From: Mitsuaria sp. 7
Lineage (GTDB): Bacteria > Pseudomonadota > Gammaproteobacteria > Burkholderiales > Burkholderiaceae_C
DNA: 64,000 nucleotides
Direction of reading: 5' to 3'
NCBI RefSeq assembly: GCF_001653795.1
Contig: NZ_CP011514.1
Span: 2,092,976 to 2,156,975, forward strand
The translations under genes were made by a program, and so were the position numbers. Below the pieces are notes generated by a model. The model was given only the letters and a program-made list of their open reading frames with translations. It ran no database searches and had not been told where the DNA came from. Positions within the stretch are counted from its first letter, which is position 1; each line of letters opens with the position of its first letter. Shown in pieces: positions 8,710 to 17,890 of the stretch.

Positions 8710-11700
8710 ATGCGGTTCACTGACCTTTTCATCCGCCGGCCCGTGCTGGCAATCGTCGCGAGTCTCCTGATCCTGCTGGTGGGTCTCTACGCGTCGTTCG
8801 CCCTGCCGGTGCGGCAGTACCCTTATCTCGAGAACGCCACGATCACGGTGAGCACCACGCTGCCCGGGGCGACCCAGGACGTGATGCAGGGCTTCGTCAC
8901 CACGCCGATCGCCCAGTCCATCGCGACGGCCACCGGCATCGAGTACCTCAGCTCGACCACCACGCAGGGCAGGAGCGACATCAAGGCGCGGCTGGTGATC
9001 AACGCCAACGCCGACCGGGCGATGACCGAGATCCTGGCCAAGGTGCAGCAGGTGAAGTCCCGGCTGCCCGCGGGCATCACCGACCCCGTCATCGGCAAGT
9101 CCACCGAGGGCGGCACGGCGGTCCAGTACGTGGCCTTCTTCAGCGACACGCTGTCGATCCCCCAGGTCACCGACTTCGCCGCGCGCGTGGCGGTGCCGAT
9201 GTTCAGCGGCATCCCGGGCGTCGGCTCGGTGGAGATCAACGGCGGACAGACGCTGGCCATGCGGCTGTGGATCGATCCGGTCCGGCTGGCCGCCCGCGGC
9301 CTGTCCGCGGGCGAGGTCGCCGCGGCGCTGCGCGCCAACAACGTGCAGGCGGCGCCGGGGCAGCTCAAGAGCGCGCTGACCGTCACCGGCATCAGCGCGG
9401 CGACGGACCTGCGCGACGTCGACGACTTCCGGAACATGGTGATCCGGGGCGGCACGGCGGACGGATCGACGGGCGGCATCGTCCGCCTGTCCGACGTGGC
9501 CACCGTGGAGATCGGCGGCCAGAACTACGACAACGCCTCCTTCGCCACCGGCACGCCCGCGATCTTCGTCGCCCTCTACCCGACGCCCGACGGCAACCCG
9601 GTCGACATCGTCCGGCGCGCCGGCGAACTGGTCCCGCGCATCCGCGAGATGGCGCCGCCCGGGCTCACCGTGCGTCCCAACTATGACGTGGCGCGCTTCG
9701 TCAACGCGTCGATCGAGGAGGTGCGCACCACGCTGGTCGAGGCCGTCGCCATCGTGGTGGTCGTGATCTTCCTGTTCCTGGGCTCCTTCCGGGCCGTGCT
9801 CATCCCGGTGCTCACGATCCCGCTCTCGCTCGTGGGCACCGCCGCGCTGATGCTGGCCTTCGGGTTCTCGCTCAACCTGCTCACCCTGCTCGCGATGGTC
9901 CTGGCCATCGGCCTGGTCGTCGACGACGCGATCGTCGTCGTCGAGAACATCCACCGGCACGTCGAGGAGGGGCTGACGCCGATCCGCGCCGCCCTGGTCG
10001 GGGCGCGGGAGATCGTCGGCCCGGTGGTCGCCATGACCCTCACGCTGGCCGCCGTCTACGCGCCGATCGGGATGATGGGCGGACTGACGGGGGCGCTCTT
10101 CAAGGAGTTCGCCTTCACGCTGGCCGGCTCGGTGGTCGTCTCCGGCGTCGTCGCGCTGACGCTGTCGCCCATGATGAGCTCCGCGATGTTGAGCAGCCGG
10201 GCCGGCGACTCGCGCCTGACCCGATCGGTCGAGCGCCTGATGGCCGGGCTGGGCGCCGCGTACGGACGCCTGCTCGCCAGGACCCTGGTCATGCGCGGCG
10301 TCGTCCTGCTCGTCGGCGCAGCCATGCTCGCCGCCATCGTGGTCCAGTTCCTCGGCATCCGGCGCGAACTGGCCCCCACCGAAGACCAGGGGGCCGTCAT
10401 CGTCGTCAACCGCGCGCCGCAGTACGCCGGCGTGGGCTACACGGCCACCTACGCCCGCCAGATCGAGAAGATCTTCGAATCCCTGCCCGAATTCGACAGC
10501 AGCTTCATGCACATCGGCGGCACGGGCCGGGGTCAGAACCAGATGTTCGGCGGCGCCATCCTCAAGGACTGGTCGGCGCGCTCCCGCAACTCGGTCGAGA
10601 TCCAGAAGCAGCTGCAGGCCGCGGGCGCCGCGGTGGACGGCCAGACCTTCACGGCCGTCCAGCTTCCGCCCCTGCCCGGCTCCAGCGGCGGCCTGCCCGT
10701 CCAGATCGTGCTGCGCTCCGCCGACGACTTCACGGCGCTGTACGACACGGCGGAGAAGCTGCGCGCCGCGGCCCACAAGAGCGGGCTGTTCGTGTTCGTC
10801 CAGAACAACCTCGCCTACGACAGTCCGCAAGCCCACGTGCGCATCGACAACGCCAAGGCGGGTCAGCTGGGCGTGAGCATGCAGGCGATCGCGGACACGC
10901 TGGCCGTGCTGGTGGGCGAGAACTTCGTGTCCCGCTTCAACTTCCACGACCGTTCCTATGACGTGATCCCGCAGGTCCGCGGCGGCGACCGCGCCGCGCC
11001 CGAGGACCTCGGCCGCTTCCAGGTCAAGACGGCGTCCGGCGCCCTGGTGCCCTTGTCGACCGTGGCCCGGATCGATCGGCGCCCGCAGGCCAACCAGCTG
11101 ACGCAGTTCAACCAGCTGAACTCGGTGACGCTGGAGCTGCTGCCCCGGCCCACCGTCAGCATGGGCGAAGCGGTCGCCTTCCTGCAGTCGCAGGCGCTGC
11201 CGGTCGGCACCAGCGTGGACTGGTTGAGCGACAGCCGCCAGTTCGTGCAGGAGGGCAACCGTCTGGTCGTCTCCTTCGGCTTCGCGCTGGTCGTGATCTT
11301 CCTGGTGCTGGCGGCGCAGTTCGAAAGCCTGCGGGATCCGCTCGTCATCCTCGTGACGGTGCCGCTGGCCGTCTGCGGCGCGCTGCTGCCGCTGTGGCTG
11401 GGCTTCGCCACCCTCAACATCTACACGCAGATCGGTCTGGTCACCTTGATCGGATTGATCTCCAAACATGGAATCCTGATGGTCAGTTTCGCCAATCACA
11501 TCCAGGAGCAGGACGACCTGAACCGCGTCGACGCCATCCACCGGGCGGCCGAGGTGCGCATGCGCCCGGTCCTCATGACGACCGCGGCGATGGTCGCCGG
11601 GCTGGTGCCGCTCCTGTTCGCCACCGGCGCGGGTTCGGCCAGCCGCTTCTCCATCGGCATCGTCGTGGTGATGGGCATGCTGGTGGGCACGCTGTTCACC

Positions 11701-11808
11701 TTGTTCGTGCTGCCCACCGTCTACAGCTTCGTCGCCAAGGACCACCGGCGGGCCGCCCGCAGCGCGCGAGAGAACGAACTGGCCGCCACGGAGGTCCGGC
11801 ATGCATGA
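8710..11808 (+). CDS. RND multidrug efflux permease (HAE1 family)
   Basis: This 1032-residue inner-membrane proton/drug antiporter has typical family length. It starts MRFTDLFIRRPVLAIVASL, has two large periplasmic loops and twelve membrane helices, and carries the proton-relay Asp pair in helix 4 (GLVVDDAIVVVENIHRH, about residues 404-405). Helix 11-12 sequences VRMRPVLMTTAAMVAGLVP and the C-terminal LFVLPTVYSFVAK are also diagnostic. It resembles the MexQ/TriC/MuxB-like subgroup rather than AcrB, but substrate cannot be predicted. It begins 9 nt after the adaptor stop and overlaps the outer-membrane gene by 8 nt. Confidence 0.96.
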   Translation: MRFTDLFIRRPVLAIVASLLILLVGLYASFALPVRQYPYLENATITVSTTLPGATQDVMQGFVTTPIAQSIATATGIEYLSSTTTQGRSDIKARLVINANADRAMTEILAKVQQVKSRLPAGITDPVIGKSTEGGTAVQYVAFFSDTLSIPQVTDFAARVAVPMFSGIPGVGSVEINGGQTLAMRLWIDPVRLAARGLSAGEVAAALRANNVQAAPGQLKSALTVTGISAATDLRDVDDFRNMVIRGGTADGSTGGIVRLSDVATVEIGGQNYDNASFATGTPAIFVALYPTPDGNPVDIVRRAGELVPRIREMAPPGLTVRPNYDVARFVNASIEEVRTTLVEAVAIVVVVIFLFLGSFRAVLIPVLTIPLSLVGTAALMLAFGFSLNLLTLLAMVLAIGLVVDDAIVVVENIHRHVEEGLTPIRAALVGAREIVGPVVAMTLTLAAVYAPIGMMGGLTGALFKEFAFTLAGSVVVSGVVALTLSPMMSSAMLSSRAGDSRLTRSVERLMAGLGAAYGRLLARTLVMRGVVLLVGAAMLAAIVVQFLGIRRELAPTEDQGAVIVVNRAPQYAGVGYTATYARQIEKIFESLPEFDSSFMHIGGTGRGQNQMFGGAILKDWSARSRNSVEIQKQLQAAGAAVDGQTFTAVQLPPLPGSSGGLPVQIVLRSADDFTALYDTAEKLRAAAHKSGLFVFVQNNLAYDSPQAHVRIDNAKAGQLGVSMQAIADTLAVLVGENFVSRFNFHDRSYDVIPQVRGGDRAAPEDLGRFQVKTASGALVPLSTVARIDRRPQANQLTQFNQLNSVTLELLPRPTVSMGEAVAFLQSQALPVGTSVDWLSDSRQFVQEGNRLVVSFGFALVVIFLVLAAQFESLRDPLVILVTVPLAVCGALLPLWLGFATLNIYTQIGLVTLIGLISKHGILMVSFANHIQEQDDLNRVDAIHRAAEVRMRPVLMTTAAMVAGLVPLLFATGAGSASRFSIGIVVVMGMLVGTLFTLFVLPTVYSFVAKDHRRAARSARENELAATEVRHA

Positions 11809-13318
11809 GCGGCGATCGCCCGTGGCGCGCATCGCCCTCGCCTGCGCGCTGGCCACGCTCGGGACGCTGATCGGCGGCTGTGCGACGCCGCCCGCCTATC
11901 GGCCCCCGTCCCCGCCGTCGACCGCGTCGGGACCGTTCCAGCAGCAGTCGGCCCTGGTGCGGTCCGATGCGCAGGCGCCCGACGACTGGTGGCGGCTGTA
12001 CGAGGATCCCGTGCTGGACCGACTCGTCCGCGAGGCCCTGAGCGCCAACACCGGCTTGCGCGAATCGATGGCACGCCTGAACCGCGCGCGCGCCGTGGAG
12101 GCCGAGTCCCGCGGCGCCCGCTGGCCCGACACCACGGTGTCGGCGGGTGCCTCGTCGGGGCGGAATCCGGCGGCTTCCGGCGGATCCGGCCGGACGCCGG
12201 TGCAATGGACCTACTCGGGCCGGTTCGCCGTGGCCTACGAGGTGGACCTGTTCGACCGCGTGGGCAGCAGCATCGCCGCGGCCCACGCGGATCTGCAGGC
12301 GACGGAGGCGGCGCGCGACGCAGCGGCCGTGGTCGTCGCGGCCGAGGTCACGCGGGCCTATTCCGACGCCTGCGCCGCGAACGCCTCTGCCGACGTGGCC
12401 CGACAGTCGCTGGACATTGCCGAGCGCGTGCTGGCCATGGTGAAGACCCGTCATGCGGCGGGCGCCGCGCAGGAGATCGACGTGCGGCGCGCGGACCTGG
12501 CGGTCGCCCAGGCCCAGGCCGCACTGGCGCCGTGGTCGAGCCGGCAGGCTGCGGCGCTGCTGTCGCTGACCGCGCTGCTGGGTCGCACGCCCGCGGACAT
12601 CCCGCCGCAAGCGCGCGACTGCGCGTCGCCGCCGACGCTGCGCGGCACGCTGCCCGTGGGCGACGGCGCGACGCTGCTCCGGCGTCGTCCGGACGTCCGG
12701 CAGGCCGAGCGTCAGCTGTCCGCCGACGTCGCGCGCATCGGCATCGCCACGGCTGAGCTGTACCCGCGCGTGACGCTAGGCGCCTCGGCTGACTACACGC
12801 GCAACGACGCGTTGCGAGGCAGCCGCAGCTGGTCCTTCGGCCTGGGTCCGCTGGTGTCCTGGACCTTCCCGGATCGCCTGGCCGTGCAGGCTCGCCTGGA
12901 ACAGGCGCGGGCCGACGGCGCGGCCTCGCTGGCCCGCTTCGACGGCACCGTGCTGACGGCGCTGAAGGAAACCGAGACCGCGTTGAGCGCCTATGCGTCC
13001 GCCGTCGATGAGCAGGCCGCGCTGCGCCTCGCGCGCGGCAAGGCCGAGGCGGTCTTCCAGGGCGCGCAACGGCGCTTCGAGGCGGGCGCGGCCAGCGAGA
13101 TGGACCTGCACCTCGCCCGCGCCGACCTGGTGGCGATCGCGGCGCAGGGGGCGGCCGCGGACCAGCGCGTCGGATCGACGCGCGTCGACGTCTTCAAGGC
13201 GCTCGGCGGCGGCTGGACGTCGACTTCGCCGGCGCCTTGGCCTTCGGCTTCGCCTTCGCCTTCAGCGGCGTCAAAGGCATCGGCGCCGGCGCGGGCTTCG
13301 CCCTCAGCCGCGCCTTGA
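11801..13318 (+). CDS. NodT-family outer-membrane efflux lipoprotein
   Basis: This 505-residue TolC-like channel has a lipoprotein signal with lipobox LIGGC near residue 28, two outer-membrane-factor repeats and the characteristic motif WRLYEDPVLDRLVREALSAN. Family members usually end soon after the FKALGGGW motif, which is present at about residue 465. Here a further 35 residues of Ser/Pro/Ala follow, and this tail overlaps the 3' end of the convergent tetR gene by 125 bp. It completes the tripartite pump with the two preceding genes. Confidence 0.93.
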   Translation: MHERRSPVARIALACALATLGTLIGGCATPPAYRPPSPPSTASGPFQQQSALVRSDAQAPDDWWRLYEDPVLDRLVREALSANTGLRESMARLNRARAVEAESRGARWPDTTVSAGASSGRNPAASGGSGRTPVQWTYSGRFAVAYEVDLFDRVGSSIAAAHADLQATEAARDAAAVVVAAEVTRAYSDACAANASADVARQSLDIAERVLAMVKTRHAAGAAQEIDVRRADLAVAQAQAALAPWSSRQAAALLSLTALLGRTPADIPPQARDCASPPTLRGTLPVGDGATLLRRRPDVRQAERQLSADVARIGIATAELYPRVTLGASADYTRNDALRGSRSWSFGLGPLVSWTFPDRLAVQARLEQARADGAASLARFDGTVLTALKETETALSAYASAVDEQAALRLARGKAEAVFQGAQRRFEAGAASEMDLHLARADLVAIAAQGAAADQRVGSTRVDVFKALGGGWTSTSPAPWPSASPSPSAASKASAPARASPSAAP

Positions 13319-14003
13319 CCGTCGTGCCGCCCGCCTCCGGCGCGTCGGAAGTCTGCGACGCCGCCGGCGTGCCGGCGTCCGTCAGGTTGCCGATGTAGGC
13401 GCAGAACATGTCCGCGAGCGCGTTCGCGTAAGCCTTGATCTCGGGCCCCGTCCGCGGGCTCGCCGAGAAGTCGTGGCCGACCACGCTCAAGGTCGTGAGG
13501 ACCAGGTCCGCCGCCAGCGCGCGGGCCGCGACGCCCGCCTCGGGCGCCGCCTCTTCCATGAAGCGCGCCATGGTCTCGTTCACTTCGGACTTGGCCGCCT
13601 GCGACTCCGGCGCATCGCGGTACAGCGGGGCGGCGTCGTTGAGCGCCACGCGCATGTCGGCCTCCTCGCATTCCGACTTGATGAAGGTCAGCACCAGCAC
13701 CCGCAGCCGCTCCAGCGGCGGGCGCTTGCGGTCCTCGAGGATGCGGCGCAGCGTTTCCGTGGTTTCCTGCCATTCGTCGGACTGCAACCTGAACAGGATG
13801 GCCGCCTTGTTCGGGAAGTACTGGTAGACGGAGCCCACGCTGACGCCGGCCCGCTCCGCGACCCGCGCGGTGGTGAAGCGCGCGGCGCCTTCCTTCTCCA
13901 GAACCTGAATAGCCGCCTGGAGGATGGCGGCGACGAGGTCGGTGGAACGGGCCTGCTGAGGGAGCTTGCGAGAGGAGATCTGGGGCGGTTTGCGTGTGGA
14001 CAT
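13194..14003 (-). CDS. TetR-family repressor of the efflux operon (probable)
   Basis: This protein has 269 residues. The N-terminal helix-turn-helix (residues about 18-65) is classic TetR: AAIQVLEKEGAARFTTARVAERAGVSVGSVYQYFPNK. The ligand domain contains DLVLTTLSVVGHDFS. The last 45 residues (Ala/Lys/Pro-rich, ending SSRRRAP) lie beyond the normal domain and are encoded opposite the OMF gene's tail. The gene is convergent with the pump operon, and its promoter contains the 28-bp element also found before the operon, so autoregulation plus repression of the pump is likely. The effector is unknown. Confidence 0.88.
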   Translation of the reverse strand: MSTRKPPQISSRKLPQQARSTDLVAAILQAAIQVLEKEGAARFTTARVAERAGVSVGSVYQYFPNKAAILFRLQSDEWQETTETLRRILEDRKRPPLERLRVLVLTFIKSECEEADMRVALNDAAPLYRDAPESQAAKSEVNETMARFMEEAAPEAGVAARALAADLVLTTLSVVGHDFSASPRTGPEIKAYANALADMFCAYIGNLTDAGTPAASQTSDAPEAGGTTVKARLRAKPAPAPMPLTPLKAKAKPKAKAPAKSTSSRRRAP

Positions 14004-14039
14004 GGCGGAGGAAAGGCGGCTGCGGGAATGCGAATGGCG

Positions 14040-14067
14040 AATGCGACGTATCAGTCGTATTCTTCAA
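14040..14067 (+). promoter_or_regulatory. Putative TetR operator, copy 2 (tetR / methyltransferase)
   Basis: Near-identical to 6107-6134 (two mismatches over 28 bp). It sits 37 bp from the tetR start and 62 bp from the methyltransferase start, so one site could control both divergent genes. Downstream, ACGAT and ATCGT arms flank a 6-bp spacer, ending in another CGTATTT block. Confidence 0.65.
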
Positions 14068-14128
14068 ACACGATGAATTGATCGTATTTAACGCTAGGCA
14101 CCGCAGTGCCTGCAACCGGAAATTGACC

Positions 14129-14785
14129 ATGACCACATTGACCACGGCGCCCCTGGCACCGCTGCTGACGCGACTGTTCGCGCAGGCGGACGCGGCGACC
14201 AGCCCCGCGGCCGCCGCCATCCCGCGGGAAGAACGCCAGCGCCTCATGCGCAGCAAGACCGAGTACCTGTCCTTCTACAGCCAGCTCAAGGACCTCTGGC
14301 TGCCGGTATCGCCGGAGACGGGCCGGCTGCTCTACCTGCTGGCCCGGCACGCGAAGGCGCGCCACGTCGTCGAGTTCGGCACGTCCTTCGGACTGTCGAC
14401 CCTGCATCTGGCCGCGGCGCTGCGCGACAACGGCGGCGGCCTGCTGATCACGACGGAGTTCGAGCCTTCCAAGGTGGCGAGCGCCCGCGCGCACCTGGGT
14501 GAGGCCGGCCTGAGCGACCTGGTGGACTTCCGCGAGGGAGACGCGCTCGAGACGCTGCGCACCGGCCTGCCGGCGTCGATCGACCTGCTGCTGCTCGACG
14601 GCGCGAAGGCGCTGTACGACGACGTGCTGGATCTGGTCGAACCTCAGCTGCGACCGGGCGCGCTCGTCATCGCCGACAACGTCGACTACAGCCCCGACTA
14701 CCTGAAACGCGTCCGCTCCCCGGAGAGCGGCTACCTCTCCCTGCCGTTCGACAAGGACGTCGAGATCTCCCTTCGCCTCTACTGA
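14129..14785 (+). CDS. Class I SAM-dependent O-methyltransferase
   Basis: This 218-residue protein starts at the ATG at 14129 (MTTLTTAPLAP); the longer frame reads through the operator. The Rossmann SAM site is VVEFGTSFGLSTLHLAAAL, with the acidic residue in TTEFEPSKVASAR, then VDFREGDALETL and LLLLDGAKALYDDVLDLVEPQLRPGALVIADNV, as in COG4122 O-methyltransferases. It is divergent from tetR and shares its control region, and is followed after 13 nt by an SDR gene. It may chemically modify the same compounds handled by the pump (inference from position). Confidence 0.88.
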   Translation: MTTLTTAPLAPLLTRLFAQADAATSPAAAAIPREERQRLMRSKTEYLSFYSQLKDLWLPVSPETGRLLYLLARHAKARHVVEFGTSFGLSTLHLAAALRDNGGGLLITTEFEPSKVASARAHLGEAGLSDLVDFREGDALETLRTGLPASIDLLLLDGAKALYDDVLDLVEPQLRPGALVIADNVDYSPDYLKRVRSPESGYLSLPFDKDVEISLRLY

Positions 14786-14798
14786 TCAAGGAAATACC

Positions 14799-15668
14799 AT
14801 GCATGTCTTCGTTACTGGCGCCACCGGCTGGGTCGGCTCGGCCATCGTCAAGGATCTCATCGCCGCCGGCCACCGGGTGACCGGTCTGGCACGCTCGCAG
14901 GACAAGGCCGCGGAGGTGATCGCCGCCGGCGCCGAGGCCGTCATCGCGACGCTCGACGACCTCGATGCGCTGACCGTCGCGGCCGATCTGGCCGACGCGG
15001 TCATCCACACCGCCTTCACCCACGACTTCAAGAACTTCCCGGCCTGCTGCGAGCAGGACCGTCGCGTCATCGCGGCCCTGGGCACGGCGCTGGTCGGCTC
15101 GCAACGCCCGCTGCTGGTCACCTCCGGCCTGTCGGGCATGCCGCGCGGCGCGTCGGAAGCGGACCTCCCCCATCCGGGATCGCCCCGCGTCTCGGAAGCC
15201 ACGGCCCGGTCCATCGCCGAGGTCGGCGGCAAGGTCGCGACCGTCCGTCTCGCGCCGTCGGTGCACGGCATCGGCGACCACGGCTTCATCCCCATCCTCG
15301 TCCGCCTGGCGCGCGAGACCGGTGTGTCCGCCTATGTGGAAGGCGCCGACAACTGCTGGTCGGGCGTGTACCGCCTGGACGCGGCCCGGGTCTACCGTCT
15401 GGCCCTCGAGCAGGGGGTGAAGCAGTCGGTCTACCACGCGGTCGCGGACGAGGCGGTGCCGTTCAAGGCCATCGCGGAAGTCATCGGACGCCAGCTCGGA
15501 CTGCCCGTCGAGGCGCGCGGTCGCGATCACTTCGGATGGTTCGCCAACATGGCCGGCGGCAACATGTCGGTGTCCAGCCAACGGACCCGCGACCTGCTGG
15601 GCTGGACGCCGATGGGCCCGAGCCTGCTGGAGGACCTGGATCAGGCCGCCTACTACGCAGGGTCATGA
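14799..15668 (+). CDS. Extended SDR / NAD(P)-dependent epimerase-like oxidoreductase
   Basis: This 289-residue protein begins MHVFVTGATGWVGSAIVKDL, giving the extended-SDR glycine motif GxxGxxG at residues 7-13. The usual YxxxK is not obvious. Residues such as VRLAPSVHGIGDHGFIP and the C-terminal WSGVYRLDAARVYRLAL resemble the SDR group annotated as NAD-dependent epimerase/dehydratase with NmrA-like features. The gene lies between a methyltransferase (13-nt gap) and an MBL-fold gene (ATGA overlap), so the three form one operon probably under the TetR element at 14040. Substrate is unknown. Confidence 0.85.
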   Translation: MHVFVTGATGWVGSAIVKDLIAAGHRVTGLARSQDKAAEVIAAGAEAVIATLDDLDALTVAADLADAVIHTAFTHDFKNFPACCEQDRRVIAALGTALVGSQRPLLVTSGLSGMPRGASEADLPHPGSPRVSEATARSIAEVGGKVATVRLAPSVHGIGDHGFIPILVRLARETGVSAYVEGADNCWSGVYRLDAARVYRLALEQGVKQSVYHAVADEAVPFKAIAEVIGRQLGLPVEARGRDHFGWFANMAGGNMSVSSQRTRDLLGWTPMGPSLLEDLDQAAYYAGS

Positions 15669-16582
15669 ACGCCTTCTCACGGACCCTGCTCGCCGTCGCG
15701 CTCTGCGCGCGCCTCCTGCCGGCCGGCGCGCAGGTGTCCCACATGGATCAGCCCATCCTGGGCGAGACGGCGGCCCAGGTCTCCGATCACGTCTGGCAGA
15801 TCGCGGGATTCCCGAACGTCGCCATCGTGGTCGGCCCTCGCGCGACCCTGGTCGTCGACACCGGGCTGGGACCTCGCAACGGGCGGACGGCCGCGCGGGT
15901 GGCGGCGCGACTCTCGCGCCCCAAGTCCCGGCTGTTCCTGACGACGACGCACTTCCACCCCGAGCATGCCTTCGGCGAGGGGGGGTTCCCGGCCGGCACG
16001 GTCATCATCCGCAACGCCGTTCAACAGCGGGAGATGGACGAGCACGGGCTCGCGCTCGTCGAGTTGTTCAAAGGCATGACGCCGCTCAACAAGGCCCTGC
16101 TGGACGGGGCGGTCACGAGGCCGCCCGACATCCTCTTCGACCGCGAGCTGCGACTCGACCTGGGCGGCGGGGTGACGGCCCGGCTGCTCTGGCTGGGGGC
16201 CGCCCACACGAAAGGCGACCAGCTCGTCTTCGTGGAGCCGGACGGCACCCTGATCTCGGGGGACGTCATCCAGAACAGGACCAGCCCGTTCATCCATGGC
16301 CAGGGCGGCACGGCCGCCAGCTGGATCGCCGCGATCGACGAGGCCGCCAGGCTGGAGGTGCGCCACCTCGTGCCGGACCACAGCCCGGTCGGCGATCGCA
16401 CCACGCTCGATGAATCGCGCGCATTCCTGGTCCTGCTGCGCCAGCGCGCGCTGGCGATGAAGCAGCAGGGTCTCAGCGCCGAGCGCGCGGGCGAGCTGCT
16501 CACTGCGGAACTCAAGTCGGCCTATCCGGACTGGCACATCGACGACGTGACGTCGTTCGTCCAGGCGGCCTACTCGGAGTGA
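15665..16582 (+). CDS. Secreted metallo-beta-lactamase-fold hydrolase
   Basis: This 305-residue protein starts at the ATG at 15665, overlapping the SDR stop as ATGA. The signal peptide ends near LPAGAQ. The metal-binding motif is THFHPEHAFGEG, an HxHxEH variant of HxHxDH, followed by a later ligand region (LWLGAAHTKGDQLVFV, SGDVIQN, VPDHSP). The family includes class B beta-lactamases, glyoxalases and alkyl-sulfatase-like hydrolases; nothing here assigns a substrate. The C-terminal part carries a helical extension common to bacterial MBL-fold proteins of this size. Three 9-nt direct repeats overlap the stop codon. Confidence 0.87.
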   Translation: MNAFSRTLLAVALCARLLPAGAQVSHMDQPILGETAAQVSDHVWQIAGFPNVAIVVGPRATLVVDTGLGPRNGRTAARVAARLSRPKSRLFLTTTHFHPEHAFGEGGFPAGTVIIRNAVQQREMDEHGLALVELFKGMTPLNKALLDGAVTRPPDILFDRELRLDLGGGVTARLLWLGAAHTKGDQLVFVEPDGTLISGDVIQNRTSPFIHGQGGTAASWIAAIDEAARLEVRHLVPDHSPVGDRTTLDESRAFLVLLRQRALAMKQQGLSAERAGELLTAELKSAYPDWHIDDVTSFVQAAYSE

Positions 16583-16602
16583 GCGGAGTGAGCGGAGTGA
16601 GG
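16576..16602. repeat. 9-nt tandem repeat at a stop codon
   Basis: Three units GGAGTGAGC/GGAGTGAGC/GGAGTGAGG; the stop codon of the MBL-fold gene lies inside the first unit. A second 9-nt triplet (TCGCAGGGA-type, 16651-16677) lies at the end of the convergent gene. Confidence 0.85.
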
Positions 16603-16668
16603 CGGCATGAGGGGCACGGAGACCTTCCGTTCGTCGCCCCCGAACACGAATCGCAGGGATCGCAGGGA

Positions 16669-17847
16669 TCACAAGGGCCAGAGCGTATCGACCGGCCGCT
16701 CCAGCACCCGCGCGGCGACGGCGTGGAACACGGCCGGGTCCAGGCGCCCCTCCGCGGCGGTGCTGGCGAGCCAGCGCTCGATGGATCCGCCCTTCTCCGC
16801 CCATCGGTCCTGGCGTAGCAGTCCGTACAGGCCGGCGGCGATCACGTGGATGCCGTCGTCCGACTTGCGCCAGCGGTCCGCGGGATTGCGGGCCACGCCG
16901 AGCGCCTCGCTGATCAGTTGGTCCAGGGCCTGGCACAGGTCCTCGTCCATCAGGCCCTTCAGCGTCGTGTAGCCCCAGCGGGGATCGTGGTCGCGGACGA
17001 TCTTCGTGATCAGCGGGTCGCGCCCGAAGGCGGCGAGCGCGGCGGTCGCGGCCGGGCCGTCCATCGGCATCGGCGGATGCAGCATCTCGTGCGCGGCGAT
17101 GCGCACCGTCGTGGCGGTGTCGTAGTCGGCCGCCTGCAGGAAGGTCTGCCCCTGCACCTTGATGCCATGCGGCTTGGAGAACTGGAGCAGCACGATCTGG
17201 ATTTCCGGATCGAAGCTGCGGCCGGTCAGCTTCTCCTGCCAGGCGATCACGTCGAAGCCGGCCAGCGCGCGTTGCACCTCGGCGATGCGCGGGTCCAGGT
17301 CCTTGCCGATCCGCTCCTTGCGGAACGCCGCGAACCCCGCGCGCTGCATCGCGCTGAAGATCGCATCGATCCGCGGCGCCGCGCGATCGAACCAGGCCCA
17401 GTCCTCTTCGTTCCAGTAGCTGCTGGCCTTGTAGCTCGGCAGGATGGCCGTCCGCCGCGATCGCAGCGCGCTCAGCAACGTGGCGATCGAGGCATCGTTG
17501 CCGTTGGCCGAGAACAGCACCTGCAGGTTGGGACCGAGCAGACCGAAGCCGTCCTTCGTCGCCTCGTTCCACAGCCGGGCCACGTCGCTGCGGACCGCCT
17601 CCGGCAGGCGCGGTGCGAAGGCGGCGGCGTCCTCGGCATAGAAGTCCAGGTAGAGCTGAGTGCCGGACAGCGGACCGAGGAAGGCGATCGCATCGAAGCC
17701 CTCGGAAGCGCGGACCTTCCAGCGCGTCCGGTTGCCGGCGGATGGCGCGGCGGATGCCGCCGCAGATCGCGCGTCGACAGGCAGGGTGCAGAGCACGGAC
17801 GCCACCGAAGCGATCAGCGGCACGGTCAGGAAGGTTCGTCGTTGCAT
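16669..17847 (-). CDS. Exported protein with HExxH motif, possible metallopeptidase
   Basis: This 392-residue protein has a Tat-like or Sec signal (MQRRTFLTVPLIASVASVL, with RR at 3-4) and no recognised named family. Residues 250-260 read IAAHEMLHPPM, giving an HExxH zinc motif at 253-257, with possible third ligands in the following helical part (LISEALGVARNP). It has several aromatic-rich stretches such as SSYWNEEDWAWFDRA. A zincin fold is therefore possible but not proven. It converges with the MBL-fold gene; the AraC gene lies upstream in the same direction with a 43-bp gap. Confidence 0.75.
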   Translation of the reverse strand: MQRRTFLTVPLIASVASVLCTLPVDARSAAASAAPSAGNRTRWKVRASEGFDAIAFLGPLSGTQLYLDFYAEDAAAFAPRLPEAVRSDVARLWNEATKDGFGLLGPNLQVLFSANGNDASIATLLSALRSRRTAILPSYKASSYWNEEDWAWFDRAAPRIDAIFSAMQRAGFAAFRKERIGKDLDPRIAEVQRALAGFDVIAWQEKLTGRSFDPEIQIVLLQFSKPHGIKVQGQTFLQAADYDTATTVRIAAHEMLHPPMPMDGPAATAALAAFGRDPLITKIVRDHDPRWGYTTLKGLMDEDLCQALDQLISEALGVARNPADRWRKSDDGIHVIAAGLYGLLRQDRWAEKGGSIERWLASTAAEGRLDPAVFHAVAARVLERPVDTLWPL

Positions 17848-17890
17848 GCCCCGATGCTAGGCATGCGGGGCGGTCCGTTCTTGAACGGAC

